Below are positions 1 to 11,552 of a stretch of 64,000 nucleotides of DNA, in pieces (position 1 is the stretch's first letter; the number at the start of each line of letters is the position of its first letter). The DNA is from Atkinsonella hypoxylon (taxonomy: Eukaryota; Ascomycota; Sordariomycetes; Hypocreales; Clavicipitaceae). The notes under the pieces are model-generated. The model was given only the letters and a program-made list of their open reading frames with translations, did no database searches and was not told the DNA's origin. The position numbers were made by a program, and so were the translations under genes. The stretch is taken from assembly GCA_000729835.1 (NCBI GenBank), contig JFHB01000083.1, positions 1-64,000 of the forward strand, in the 5' to 3' direction.

Positions 1-1236
1 GGACCAGCATCTAGTTCAGCACCAGCTTCAAGCTCAGGTCCAGCTTCTAGTTCAGCACGAGCTTCTAGCTTAGGTTCAGCTTCTAGTTCCTTAGGTCCAG
101 CTTCCAGCTTAATACCAGCTTCAAGCTCAGGACCAGCATCTAGCTTATCAGCCGCTTCCAGCTCTTCTAGCTCAAGACCTATTTCCACAGGATCTACTTC
201 TAGCTTTGTTCCGGCTTCCAGCTCTGTCCTGGCTTCCGGCTCTAGTGGATTTAGCACTAGACTTTCCTCCTCTGGGTCCGTTTCCAACGTGAGTCCAGGA
301 TTCAGCTCGGGACCTACCTCCTCAAGTCCTTCGTCTAGCTTCATTACTCCTTCCTCAAGATTTTTTTCTATAGTATCTACTGCCAGCTCTGTTCCAGCAT
401 CCAGCACTGGACCTTCTTCTTCCGCATCTGCTTCGTCAAAGCCTTCTTCTAGCTCTGGGCCGACATCATCCGGTCCAATTTCCAGCTCACAGCCCGTCAG
501 TTCCGGTCCCGTATCGTCAAGTCCGGCATCGTCTGGCCCGATCTCTGGGTCCCCATCAAGCTCAAAGCCTGCTTCCACCTCATCTATACCTGCGTCGAGC
601 GCGGGAGTAGCTTCTGGTTCTTCACAATCTCGTTCTGGCACGACTCCATCCTCCAGCATTTCTCCAGCATCAACCTCATCTAAGGCTGCGTCAAGCTCAG
701 CGCCTACGTCCCAACTAGCGACCAGTAATAAGCCAACATCTACCACATCTAGCAGCCAAAAACCTGCAACAGCATGCTCTTCGACCGTACCTACTCGAAC
801 GGTCTGTGCCTCAAGTCTTCCTACAGGTTGCACAGACCTAGCCAACAGGAATGGCTTTTCACTCCTCCTCGCGATCCCTGAGTGTGTATTAGAGCTTGGG
901 CCATTCGCCGTTGGTCAAGTCTCACAGTGTCTTTTGACATCCGCCGTGAGCATACTCACCCAGGGCACCAGCATTGTTAGCTGCCTAACGAGCGCTGTCA
1001 AGGGCTCATGCTTATCAACGCTACCAAGCGCTTGCCTAAGTCTTTCGGGATTGACAGGTACCAACTTGACTAACGACGTTGGTAGTTGTACGCTGGCGCT
1101 GGGACCGTTCGCTGTTGGCAGTACGCTTCAGTGCTTGGCCAAGGGTCTTACCACTGGTGACGACATTATTGGTTGTCTGTTGAGCTCCCTCGGCCTGGCA
1201 GGTACGACAGGCAGCGGCGGCACTGCCAATTGTTAA
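1..1236 (+). CDS. Ser/Ala/Pro-rich surface protein with duplicated Cys module (5' partial)
   Basis: Frame 1 is open from the first base of the window to the TAA at 1234-1236, so the start lies to the left. The first ~255 codons are a degenerate tandem array of 4-6 residue units of the PASSS/GPASS type, typical of heavily O-glycosylated fungal wall or secreted proteins. From about nt 775 the composition changes to a cysteine-bearing domain containing two copies of a module: C-x4-LGPFAVG-x4-QCL followed by a third Cys (copies near nt 883-936 and 1087-1137). The protein ends in a Cys with no hydrophobic tail, so a GPI anchor is unlikely. I do not recognise the family. Signal peptide and true length cannot be judged. 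An adhesin or secreted wall protein is an inference from composition. Confidence 0.75.
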   Translation, partial: GPASSSAPASSSGPASSSARASSLGSASSSLGPASSLIPASSSGPASSLSAASSSSSSRPISTGSTSSFVPASSSVLASGSSGFSTRLSSSGSVSNVSPGFSSGPTSSSPSSSFITPSSRFFSIVSTASSVPASSTGPSSSASASSKPSSSSGPTSSGPISSSQPVSSGPVSSSPASSGPISGSPSSSKPASTSSIPASSAGVASGSSQSRSGTTPSSSISPASTSSKAASSSAPTSQLATSNKPTSTTSSSQKPATACSSTVPTRTVCASSLPTGCTDLANRNGFSLLLAIPECVLELGPFAVGQVSQCLLTSAVSILTQGTSIVSCLTSAVKGSCLSTLPSACLSLSGLTGTNLTNDVGSCTLALGPFAVGSTLQCLAKGLTTGDDIIGCLLSSLGLAGTTGSGGTANC

Positions 1237-4200
1237 AACCTGTCTTGGAAGTGTTTGTTGAGGCTCACTGGAGAATACTCCTCGATGCTCTCGACCTTAT
1301 TCAAACCATAGCTCATCTCATGCGAGTTTGATCTGGAATGCTATGTTGTAGGATAAATCGAGGCGTGCCTTGATCTAAGCAAGGCGTTTATGTTGACTCG
1401 AGGGATGACGCCATTTTGCATGCCTCTTGGGATCTCTAGTCATATTTGTATGACCGGACTTCCTTTTCATCATGTACGAAGCTCAGTGGGGTGGGCACGC
1501 TTGATCTCATCGCAGACCCCCCATTGTATCTTTGACTTGAGTCCATATACGGCAACACAGACTGGATAGAGCTTTATGGATGGTATTCACGACGTTATCT
1601 TCGGATCTGGCTCGGGTCGTTCGTGGGGCGGTGGAGGATAGACGAAACGTCCAAACGGCTGACGCCAAGCCATTTCCACAGCATCTACTCCGCAACATGC
1701 CTAGGCTCGGGCTGCTCAGCACGTGCTTCACTTTTCGCACCAGTTCTAGAGAAAATTTGTGAATAAATTTGTTGCACTCCACTCCAGTCCACCGCTAGAT
1801 TTTCCCCTGGATTCCACTCTTTCGTGTTAAGGATTTGGACCCACCCGACCCACTTGGCTTGGCTAGGTACCTAGGTAGGTAGGTAGTTCAAATTACCTAA
1901 TAAAATTGTTGGCTGTATTCAAAGGTACATGTGTTATTGTGGGAGTCCCAAGCTACATCGTGCAGTGATCCTTCCGATGATCAAGGGCATCGTCATTCCA
2001 GTTATCTAGATAATTGCTGCCTGTGAGGCTGTGGTGCGTTGCGATGCTTAACATCAAAGGTCAGCTGTTTCTAGAAGTCGTTAATTCAGTGTATCATCAC
2101 TATAGCTCAGACACGTTGACTGGGTATTTAGCGGGTTAAGATGTTCAGCCAATACCAGAGGTCATTGGCAAGTCTCTCAGCAGCGCCTGTAGAACTGCGA
2201 GAGGCCGAATCGAATTCTCCTAGCGAAGCTTCTGGATCAAAGGATAGCACAGAAGTACCACGACTGCGCGTGCTCGTGGCTATGATCGGCAAGTTCTTAT
2301 GTTTTGTTAACTCCCCGAGGGTGGCCTGGGCTGTACAGTGCGATTGCTTGCGGCGCACATGCTAGCTCTAGGTAGCTTAGACCCCAGGTACCGTATAATG
2401 CAGATATATTTGAGGCTTGGGTGCCATCTTTTGAGATTTAGTCGAACACCACGTAGCTATATATCGTCTGGTAGCATCCTCTCGATGGCGACAAATACCG
2501 ACTTCGATTACGACTGCCACCAATTTTCAAGAGGACGATATGACTCCGACCGTCTTATCGCTTGCATTAAAGGCAATTGACGTCTTTCGTTGACACACAC
2601 TGTGGGTTCAGACTTCTGTGTACCTACCTACGTTTAGTATTTATTAGCGAGGAAGTACGCCGTATTACTGGCTGGGTCAATTAGACAATTTTAATTGGTC
2701 CTCGGCCGTATCGGTGATTATGAAAGTATTATCCGTATTATACGAAAAGGGAACACAAGGATGTGAACGCACGAGCCAGCTGGCCAGAGCTCACCACGAC
2801 ACTTTCGAGTCTGCAGACTTGTTTCTTACCATCGCTTCAGGTTTTGCGAGCTATTGTCAAATCACCTCTCCCGCGAATACTGCGAACGCTTTTCTTTGTG
2901 AGACCATCTGCCTGAAAGTAAGCATGCCTACTATCTCCCCCGCACTCAAGAAGTCACGGAGCCCCGGAGCCCCGGAGTAGTCAGCGGGCAAACGAAACCT
3001 GCAAGTCACCCAAGCGGGACTGACTGCATGGACGGTCAGATTCTCAATGCTACTAACTACCCCGCGTCTGGCTTTCGTGCGTCATCGCGTGTGGTGTAGG
3101 CGAAGAAGTGGGATTATTTCGCCAGCCTCAACACAACCAGCAAGTATGACGACATTCGGCCGATGACCCACGATGGTCTCGGCAATTATCCAATGGGTCC
3201 GTGGGCAGGGCTTACTTCTTTTCTCCATGTTCATGTACCAAGCAACTGGGGATGGATATTCAGAATCGGGTTCTTGATCTAGCCCATGGCTCTGCAGCTT
3301 CTCAGCCAGACGCACAACATTGAGAATCAGCGCATATGGGTTGGCAGCGAAGGCCTCGAACAATTGAGCACTATTTCCGCTCATGAAACTCGCCTTAAAA
3401 ATGTCGGAACAAAACTTGCAGGGTTCAAGGGTTGTGGTTATGTCATGTCAACTTCAGAAGTAGGGGTGCTTTCTGAACGAAGACTTTGTGCGAACACCAC
3501 ACCGTTGAATTCCGGCCAGTATATGGGCCTTCCTTACGCATACATTTTACATTTCATGCATATATTTTGCTATCGATCAGCTAGCGGAGACAACTTCGCA
3601 TCGCGATGTACCATGCGGAACACAATCTTAGACCTGCTTTCTACTGCCCGCTAGATTTTGATCAAGTCAAAGTCTTAGTCCATATGAACGGGGTTGGTGT
3701 GAATGGTGCTGATGGGCTCCGTTATGTCAAGATTGCAGCTTAGCTCGGTTAAGGATAAACCTGCATGTGGTGGCTGAAAAGCACATCCAAGAAGGTATCT
3801 TCTCTTACCAACCAAAGCTCGACAAGTGTATCATTGATGGCTCCGTCTCTATACCAGGCAGAAGCTTTTTTTCGGCGCCAAAGGAAAAGTTCAATCAACT
3901 ACCCGGCTGACGCCCTTGGGGGACGGACGGTGGTAGAACCTCCAGGCCAAATGGCAGCCAAGAGAATGAGCAATGGCTGGACCAGCCACCATGCTCGGAG
4001 CCGTCAGAGATGCCAAGTACGCCAAGCCAAGCTGGGCGCTGTGGGCGCAACTAGGTAAGGCTGCGGGCCGATCGCAGGTGACCCTTGCTAGTGAAGTATG
4101 AAATGCCGCGATCCGGAAAACGATGTCATAGGCCCCCGTCGATCGACCGGAGAGCGGAGAGCACAGCACACACCAAGCGGATGACAGCGAAAGACGTGTT

Positions 4201-5209
4201 GCGATCGTCAGAACCTAACTAAGGGTGAGTCAGCATCAAGTCGTGGCTGGACATACCGGCCCGCTATGTAGTTATAGCACATCCGTCATCATTCTTGGAT
4301 GTAAGGCGACGGAAGGGCAAATGATTATACACACCACAAAATCAACACATCCCTCATCAGATAACAGATACTCTGGGGTGTCCCATTGTCGCACACGTTG
4401 AACAACAAATTCCGATGCAGGAAAGGGCAAATTATTAGCGACTGGATACCAGAATTTTAAAGGCGCCATCGCTTGCAGTCAGCCTGTTAGTGCATAGCGC
4501 CATGTTTGGTTTTGGCCGCCAAAGATATTGACTTGCTTCTGAATCGGCCGACAGTCATGCACCAAAAACAATCCATTCCAGACTCCAGGCACGTCCCATG
4601 CCAGTGGACCAGATGAATTAGACGAAAGGAAGGGTTTCAATCAGATAAACTTGTCTCAGATGAGCACAGAAGCGCAAACAAGACAGTAATTCGAAATGGT
4701 TGCCTTGGATACCCGCATGGAAGAATTCCTGTGCATTGATGGAGGATGCACTAATAAAGCAACCTGTGCGCCTCCTGTTGCTTCTTTACGACTACTTGTA
4801 TCAAACCAAGCCCAACCAAGACGATCCCGAGGCCATCGGCTCACCCCACAGACCTAAACGACAAGACAATGTCAAAGCCGAACCCCATCTTAGTCCATGG
4901 ATTCATGGGTGGCTGATGGCTGATGACTCCATGCTAGTGGACCCGCCACATTCTCCCTCCCATCCTTCCATGCAAAAAGGTTGTGCGCAATTGCTGGCTG
5001 CGAAGTATGAGCTTAATAAATGCTCGCTTGTCTCTTGTTACTTGAAAACCAACTTCTCCCACTCGCTTTCTGGTGTGTCACATCTTGAACTTCTTTCCTT
5101 GTTTTGCCCTCCTCCCTTCTCCATATCGTCATCCCCATGCCATTGTGCTGTGATCTACATCAAGTGTGAAGGTATCTCGCCTGGTGGCAAGGTTCATCCA
5201 GCAAACGCT
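1237..5209. other. 4-kb intergenic stretch
   Basis: No gene model is convincing here. It holds a perfect TACCTAGGTA palindrome at 1868 running into AGGT repeats, a weak minus-strand coding candidate (3082-3447) and the long 5' flank of the MFS gene. That flank stays open in the MFS frame for 170 codons. Confidence 0.5.
3082..3447 (-). CDS. possible exon or gene remnant, unrecognised
   Basis: A minus-strand frame is open for 121 codons before the TGA at 3082-3084; the first ATG is at 3384. The upstream part has a CxxC pair (PCKFCSD), followed by a protein-like stretch rich in Leu/Val/Ala (for example NPYALILNVVRLAEKL) and an aromatic, Pro-containing middle. No splice partner could be tied to it on either side. 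It could be the end of a short gene, a decayed copy of a larger one, or chance. Confidence 0.2.
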   Translation of the reverse strand, partial: HDITTTLEPCKFCSDIFKASFMSGNSAQLFEAFAANPYALILNVVRLAEKLQSHGLDQEPDSEYPSPVAWYMNMEKRSKPCPRTHWIIAETIVGHRPNVVILAGCVEAGEIIPLLRLHHTR

Positions 5210-7230
5210 ATGCCACGTACTCATTTTTCCGAAGACCCTCCACAGGTCATCAATCAGAAGGACCTTGAGTTGGCCAACGACAAGCTCAAGGGACCTGGGT
5301 CCGATGAATTGAACAAGGAAGCTCAAGTTGCTGGTTCTGCAGGTTCTGGCGATGAAGCTACCTCTCCAACAGACACCCATCCCACAGGCACCAACCTGGA
5401 AAAGCTGGGCACATACGATAAGTACGAAATTACGGAGGACGATTGCTACGAGGAGCTTGGATATAGCTTCCCGACGTGGAAGAAATGGTACATTCTCACC
5501 GTCATTTTCTGGGTTCAGGTGTCGATGAACTTCAACACCTCGTTATACTCCAACGCCATTCCCGGAATGACAGAGGAGTTTCATATCAGTGATCAGGCCG
5601 CCCGCTGCGGTGCCATGATTTTTCTGGTTCTTTATGCTTTTGGCTGTGAGCTGTGGGCACCCTGGTCCGAGGAATTTGGTCGCTGGCCAGTCCTCCAGCT
5701 CTCACTATTCCTTGTCAACATGTTCCAGTTGCCCGTCGCTCTGGCACCCAACTTTACTTCTGTCATGGTTGGTCGTGCTTTGGGAGGCCTGTCTTCGGCT
5801 GGCGGCTCAGTGACACTGGGAATGATTGCAGACATGTGGGAGGCGGACGCGCAACAGTACGCCGTCGCATACGTGGTCTTCTCCTCGGTTGGTGGTTCCG
5901 TTCTTGGACCTATTGTGGGTGGTTTTACCGAGGAGTATCTGGACTGGAGGTAGGTGATATCTCTTGGTCTGGTGACACCATCCCTTTTTCTCAGCGAAAT
6001 TTAGATGCTAACGTGCCATTGCTTCTTGCAGATGGTCAATCTGGATTCAACTCATCCTTGGCGGAGTCGTCCAGATCATCCACGCTTTAACCGTCCCAGA
6101 AACACGAACTACCATTCTGATGAACCGCATCGCCAAGAGGCGTAGAAAGGAGACAGGCCAGAACATTTGGGGCCCTGATGAGCTAGTTCCTTTCCAGGAT
6201 CGATTTTCCGCAAAGGAAATCCTGGTGACATGGGTTCGGCCCTTCCGAATGTTCCTTACCGAGCCCATCGTCCTGGTCTTGTCTTTGCTCTCCGGATTCT
6301 CCGATGCTCTCATCTTCATGTTTATTCAGTCCTTTGCGCTGGTATATAACGGCAAGTGGGGATTCAGCCCTGTGCAAGTTGGATTGGCATTCATTGCCAT
6401 CGGCATCGGATATGTCATTGGCTGGCTTCTCTTCATTCCCGCTATTCGACGCAACATCAGCGAACGAGCTGCCAAGCCTGACGATGAGAGAGCGCAGTAT
6501 GAGTCTCGTCTCTGGTTCTTGCTCTATACTGCACCATGCTTGCCGATTGGTCTGATTGGTTTTGCATGGACGATCCAAGGGCCACCACTGCACTGGATTG
6601 GGTCTATGGTCTTCGTCGCCATTGTCGGTATCGCCAACTATGCGATCTATATGGCCACAATCGACTACATGATTTGCGCTTATGGCCCGTACTCTGCCTC
6701 AGCGACTGGCGGTAACGGCTGGGCGAGAGATTTCTTGGCTGGTGTACTCACCGTGCCCGCCGTACCTTTCTTCCAGAACATTGGCGCATCGAGCGGAAAA
6801 AATCTAGAATACGCCAGCACGATTCTCTTTTGCATTTCGTTTGTCCTCGTTATTGCGGTATACGTCATCTACTGGAAAGGTCCCGAACTACGAAAGCGGT
6901 CTCCATTTGCTCAGCGATTAGCCGATGCCCGACATGAACAGCTACAAGATGGCCGCCGTGGCAGTGCGGCGTATGATGCAGGTGAACGCCGAGGTAAGTT
7001 AGAGATTTGATTCCCAGCTTTGATCTTCTGTCGGAGACGAGGCAATCGTACTAATACAACCATGACCAGGCTCCGCTGCTTCTGAATCAGGACGACCCCC
7101 CAATGAACGACGATACAGCCAGCAGCACCGATTCTTTGGTGAAAGTCGCGTCACACCAAAGGGCACTCCACGCGGCACGCCTTCGGCTAGTCGTCGACCC
7201 AGTTTTGCCAATCTAGCGACGAAAAATTGA
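5210..7230 (+). CDS. MFS multidrug/polyamine-type transporter (DHA1-like)
   Basis: Three exons, 5210-5949, 6032-6993 and 7070-7230, give 620 aa. The introns (82 and 76 nt) have GT-AG ends and branch points GCTAAC and CTAAT. The acidic hydrophilic N-terminus (about 90 residues, ending in ELGYSFPTWKKW) precedes twelve expected membrane segments. Visible family marks are the loop PWSEEFGRWP (about 151-160, motif A position) and GSVLGPIVGGF (about 229-239, motif C, typical of drug:proton antiporters). The C-terminal tail is basic and Ser/Arg-rich (THR/SER-Pro sites) and is largely supplied by exon 3. The likely role is proton-driven efflux at the plasma membrane; the substrate cannot be read from sequence. 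The ATG at 5210 was chosen because homologues begin with a similar acidic tail, but the frame is open a further 170 codons upstream. Confidence 0.9.
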
Positions 7231-7919
7231 GAATGGGAGATGGCAAGACGTGGTGGTGCACATTTGGGGAATTTTTTATGATTAGTTTCATGATTTCTAA
7301 TGCAGAATGATACCACTGGGCGAAGAAAATAGCTTACGATGTCATGAAAAAGTTTAAAGTTAGCGCGTACCAAGATGTGTCACATACGGTTAGATGTAAT
7401 TAGAGTTTGGTTCCTCCACGTCTAGCCTCCGACAAGGAATGTCACCGATGAGGGACAAGTCATATCAAATACACTTGATGAATGGATCTCACAAACAAGG
7501 CTTTTTTTTGTCATTTGCTGTGTCTCGAGGACTTGCCGTAGTCCACAGCTTCCCCCATTCGTCATGCTCATCACCGTCATCCCCGCAAGCACCAAGACAG
7601 GCACGTCCATCCTTCACGCCGACGCCAAGGTCGTAAGGGTCCGGGCCGTCTACCGACAAGTAGCCAAGGCCCCGACGACCTTCACTTCCGACGCGCGCTT
7701 CTCAGCTGCGCACGGCGACGTGGATGATGAGTCGGTCGCTGAACTTTGAAAGCTCCGATCACATTCGGGAAGTGCCGGGACAGAGCTCCCTAGGTAAGTA
7801 CCTAGGTAATTAAAGCCCCCCCCCCCCAGCTGGTCCATGACGTAAGCACTGGTCCCCGACCGCACCCGTCCGTCATTCACAATTCACACAGCAAGTTCTT
7901 CAACATCTTGCAAGCCAAA
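7231..7919. other. intergenic region, MFS 3' flank and thioesterase promoter
   Basis: Contains a perfect TACCTAGGTA palindrome at 7799-7808, about 110 nt before the thioesterase ATG, followed by a run of 12 C at 7816-7827. No gene seen. Confidence 0.5.
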
Positions 7920-8937
7920 ATGCACGCTCTCCGACGCGCCGTGCGCCCTCGCGCCCTCAGCAAACCCGCTCTCGCGCCAGCACGAAATCTCACCTCGGGC
8001 GCCGCCCCCGCCTTCACCCCACGATGGCTCTCAGACCTGCAAGCGCGCATCCAGGCACTAAGCCTCCACGCCCGAGCGGACGTCGCGACGCGGACAACGA
8101 CTTCAGACTACGTAGACCGTCACTGGCTCGAATTGTCCGCCGGCAGGGAGGGCTTCCTCACTGAGCCGAGATGGCGAGGCCTGGACAAGTTCGGCGTAGC
8201 ATGGGGCGACATGGTGCGTAAACCACGGCGACAAGAAGAATGAGTTGACCAACGGGTTTTTTAGGATAGCATGGTACGTCCCCAGGCCGCACCCATTCGG
8301 GGCACAGAACTAATCGTACCAGGGTAAGGCGCATTCCCCAGGTACAAGCACGTACTCACGAAGCAGGCCACGTCAACAACGTAATGTACAACCGGTACGC
8401 CGAATCCGGGCGCGTAAACTGGATCACGTCTTTCGCTTCGTATGCGCCGCCGGGCGAGCGCCAGCAGTGGCTTGATATCCTGAAGCCCAAAGGCATAGGC
8501 CTCATTCTGAAGAGCATCAAAACCGACTACAAGCTTGTCAGTGAGCCATTTTTTTTTTTTTCTAGGAGAAAAAAAAAAAAAGCCTTGCTAAATTGTTGCC
8601 TCCCCCCCCTTTTTTTTTATAGCCCGTAAAGTATCCCGACAATATCACAGTCATGCACAAGCTTGCTCAGCGGCCGACAGACGCCTCGACGAGCATATTT
8701 CTCAACGGGGTCCTTTACTCCGAGACGCATAGACGCGTTGCAGCGAGGTTCTTCGAGGATATTGCTGTGTATGATTATAGGGCGGGGAAACTGTCGGCGT
8801 TGAGGCCCTTTATGGTGGGTGAGCTGCAGAGGATTTACGATTTGCAGGAAAAGAGCAGGCAAGAGTGCGAACGGGGAATAGAGGAGCTAGAACACACCGT
8901 TCGAGTACTGGAGGGAAAGGCTGGCGGCCGATCATAA
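7920..8937 (+). CDS. hotdog-fold thioesterase-like protein, probably mitochondrial
   Basis: Proposed exons are 7920-8213, 8265-8273 (9 nt), 8323 (1 nt), 8367-8536 and 8623-8937, giving 262 aa. The N-terminus is Arg/Ala-rich without acidic residues and fits a mitochondrial presequence. The core is that of the 4HBT-like family: WGDM-DSM-GHVNNVMYNRYAES, where the Asp and the HVNN-x3-Y-x2-Y-x-E segment form the usual active-site helix region. The later IKTDYKL-PVKYPD segment also fits. Both joints fall inside conserved motifs, which supports the splicing. A C-terminal coiled segment (about 230-255) is Glu-rich. The likely role is acyl-CoA or related thioester hydrolysis, inferred from fold only. 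The chain between codons for M98 and G102 requires a 9-nt and a 1-nt exon. Confidence 0.82.
8274..8366 (+). other. two introns separated by a single exonic base
   Basis: Intron 8274-8322 (GTACGT, CTAAT branch, CCAG) and intron 8324-8366 (GTAAGG, CTCAC, GCAG) flank one base, G8323. Only keeping that base restores ATG-GGC-CAC and so the conserved DSMGHVNN. Removing 8274-8366 as one intron leads to a stop within seven codons. Confidence 0.6.
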
Positions 8938-9293
8938 CGGGGCATTTGCGGCCTCATGCACGCTTCACCATGAGCACCAGCCTGATGGACACTACTGCGC
9001 AAGAGAATTCTCTTGCAAAAAAAACAACACTTAATATTTAGCATTTGAATTCGAAACGAATGCGGTATTATGACTTAAGTCATGACTAAGTTATGATGAG
9101 GCTTGTATATACAGTGTTGTATGTATAATGATGGTGTGTCTTATGTACAAGTAGCCAGAGATAGCGACTGAATAGTATATACAGTGAATAGAAAAGAGCA
9201 TCTTTGACGACATGTCCTAGTATTCGATGCAATATGGGCAATGGGTAGATGTCATATCCTCATAACCTGAAAGGCAAGTAAGTGATCAACCCC
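8938..9293. other. shared 3' region of convergent genes
   Basis: AT-rich sequence between the stop codons of the thioesterase (+) and the GH16 gene (-). No gene or RNA recognised. Confidence 0.5.
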
Positions 9294-10232
9294 TTACGTG
9301 ATGTAGTGGGCGACATAGGCGACTTCCAACATGGCGCCGTATCCGTCATGAGTATCGCCGTTGGGAGGACCAGGCTAACAGAAAAGTCAGTAAGGCCGGA
9401 AACATGAAGACTGAGACAAGAGAGTGATGCTTGATAAAAGTGAAGCACTTACCCAGTTGCCGCCGACGGCCACATTGAGAATGAAAAATATCGGGTCATG
9501 GCACAGAGCAACCCATGTGTCATAGTCGCCGATGCGGGAGCCCGTGATTTGGTGGAACTGGGCGCCATCCAAGAACCAGGTAATAGACTGCTGGGTCCAG
9601 TCGCCGTTGCGGCGATCAAACTCAAGTCTCCAGACATGGAAGTCATTGTTGGGAATCTGCACTTGGCCCTGGATACCGGTAGGCTCGTTACAGATGCCGC
9701 CAGGATACTGTTGACAATGGGCCGTACCATGACCAGTCATCAGCCCATTGACTTGTTCCATGATGTCGAGCTCGCCGCAGGACGGCCAGGGCTTGCCATG
9801 TCGGATCGAGTCGCCGAGTATCCACCAAGCTGGCCAGATACCTTGGTCGTTGCCTTGACCATTGGTGCCAAATCGAAGAGAGGCCTCGACTCGCGTGATG
9901 CGGCCGTCCTGGGGGGTAAACACATATTTGCTCTCCATGCGACCCGACGTCCATCCTCGCTGCGCAGATCCGTCTCGCCACGGGACGAGCTGAACCGTGT
10001 TGCCCCCGCTAATCTGCACATTGCGAGTACTGGAGGTGTACGTCTCCAACTCGTCGTTGACATTCAGGTATCCGTTGATGATGTTCCAGTTGCCGGTGTT
10101 TGGAGAGCTGCCGCCTGGACCAGCAAAGGTGTCTTGCCATACCAGATTGAAGCCGGGATAGCCCGGAGCATCCCATGCGCCCACGGAGGCTGCGAAGGCC
10201 AATATACTTGCGACGGCTTGGTTCCGAACCAT
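9294..10232 (-). CDS. secreted GH16 glucanase (endo-1,3(4)-beta-glucanase type)
   Basis: Two exons read on the minus strand, 10232-9453 and 9374-9294, joined by a 78-nt GTAAGT...TAG intron, give 286 aa. The N-terminus has a clear signal peptide (basic MVRNQ, hydrophobic core, cleavage likely after SVGA, before WDAPG). The family 16 catalytic motif ELDIME lies at about 154-159, with the nucleophile and acid/base Glu at its two ends. It is preceded by the Trp-rich GIWPAWWILGD of the substrate cleft. The second exon adds the family's usual terminal strand (GGNW-PGPPNG ... EVAYV). The length suits a single-domain enzyme; no GPI signal, linker or binding module is present, so it should be fully secreted. 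Fine specificity (beta-1,3 versus mixed-linkage) cannot be told. Confidence 0.93.
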
Positions 10233-10334
10233 TGTTTTGCTACACAGTCGGTCAAGGAGGGGAAAGCGAGCTTGGGTGAAGAAGAGCGTCAAGTAGTTGG
10301 GGAAAAAGGGGGGGAGGGGGTGTAAGTTGGCTGG

Positions 10335-10341
10335 TTATATA
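10335..10341 (-). promoter_or_regulatory. TATA box of the GH16 gene
   Basis: On the minus strand the sequence reads TATATAA about 105 nt before the GH16 start codon. It is the only good TATA element in the immediate upstream region. Confidence 0.5.
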
Positions 10342-11522
10342 CCGCGAGAAGGAATATGAAGTATATACACGACGGCAAGGAAGCCGCACCAAGAAGGGAA
10401 AGTAAATGGATGCTGTGATTTAGCACGAAGCATTTAAGAATGCGCACGTCCTATGTCTCCATCAAGGATAAACCCAGCACGGGCAGGGCCAAGTTATACT
10501 CGATAGAAAGACGTGATAAGATGGTGTCCAACTTTTTCAAGAGCACGCGTGGCAGGAAGATGGGGCAAAGTCTCCAGACCAAGTCATCCTGTCCTGCCCA
10601 TCATGGGACGAACAATAAGGGGAGGCAGCATATCCTCCAAGCAGGAAATGGTTTCTCCAAGTCATGATTGGGCAAGCTTTCCTCCCCCCCCCCAATCACC
10701 GCATGATTTATGGCGTTGATGAAATTGTCAGCTCCCCACCTGGAAGAGGTCTTGAGGTCGAGCTTTGAGGAGCCAGTCCCCCAGTCATTCCAACGTTCAA
10801 GACACAGCCTGCCTGGGGCATGGAAGCAAGAGAAAGCAAGCATGTCCAGCTCTGCCGGTGACAAGACGTCCTGATGGAACGATGCAACGCTGCCGCAGGA
10901 ACGACACGCCTCCTGACGAAAGGGCCGAATCAAGAGGCATGGGACACGTGCGATGTGGGCTGTCCAGCACGGAGGGATTTGGGCAACTCTGTCGTTTTGG
11001 TTCCCAGTCCTGGCCTTTGAGTGCCATGGTCGAGAGCAAGGTCTACGACTCAGCGACGTTGGACTCCAGCTGTACAAGAGGGGCACTGAGTCGCAGGGTA
11101 GATGGTGGTGAATACCCAAGGCCGCGCTTTGTGCATTGAATTTCGCAAACTTTTCATCGCAGGGTGAAATTTGTAGGCGGATATGAATATAGCAATCTAG
11201 TTAAAAAACTGACTAGCTAGTTCGTGACATGGCTGTCGTCCATGCACTTGGGACGGAGACATACCTGCTTCTGGAGACCTGCATCATCTGGGGAAGATGC
11301 CAAGGGGTGGTGTCGAAACGTTGTGCTTATGCCAGGACCAAAGGATCGGGTTTCTGATCATAGAGTCAGTCTAGCTGGGAAGCGGTTTGAGATTTCGGAA
11401 GCGGTAGAAATCTCCTTTGACGGAGCGGGCCCCACTTTGGTGATACGTCCACGCCTTCATATGCACGTACGTACGGAGCACGGAGTACGGATGACACCGC
11501 GTAGTGGGGGCAGGCAGGTGCC

Positions 11523-11552
11523 ATCGCAATCGCAATCGCAATCGCAATCGCA
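11523..11552. repeat. hexanucleotide repeat (ATCGCA)5
   Basis: Five perfect ATCGCA units, followed directly by an AATTT-type repeat of ATTTA/ATTTAATCT units. Confidence 0.9.

Noticed and set aside
9498..10325. Long plus-strand frame of 275 codons
   Set aside because: It lies antisense to the GH16 gene, whose signal peptide and ELDIME motif are clear; the frame is a codon-bias shadow.
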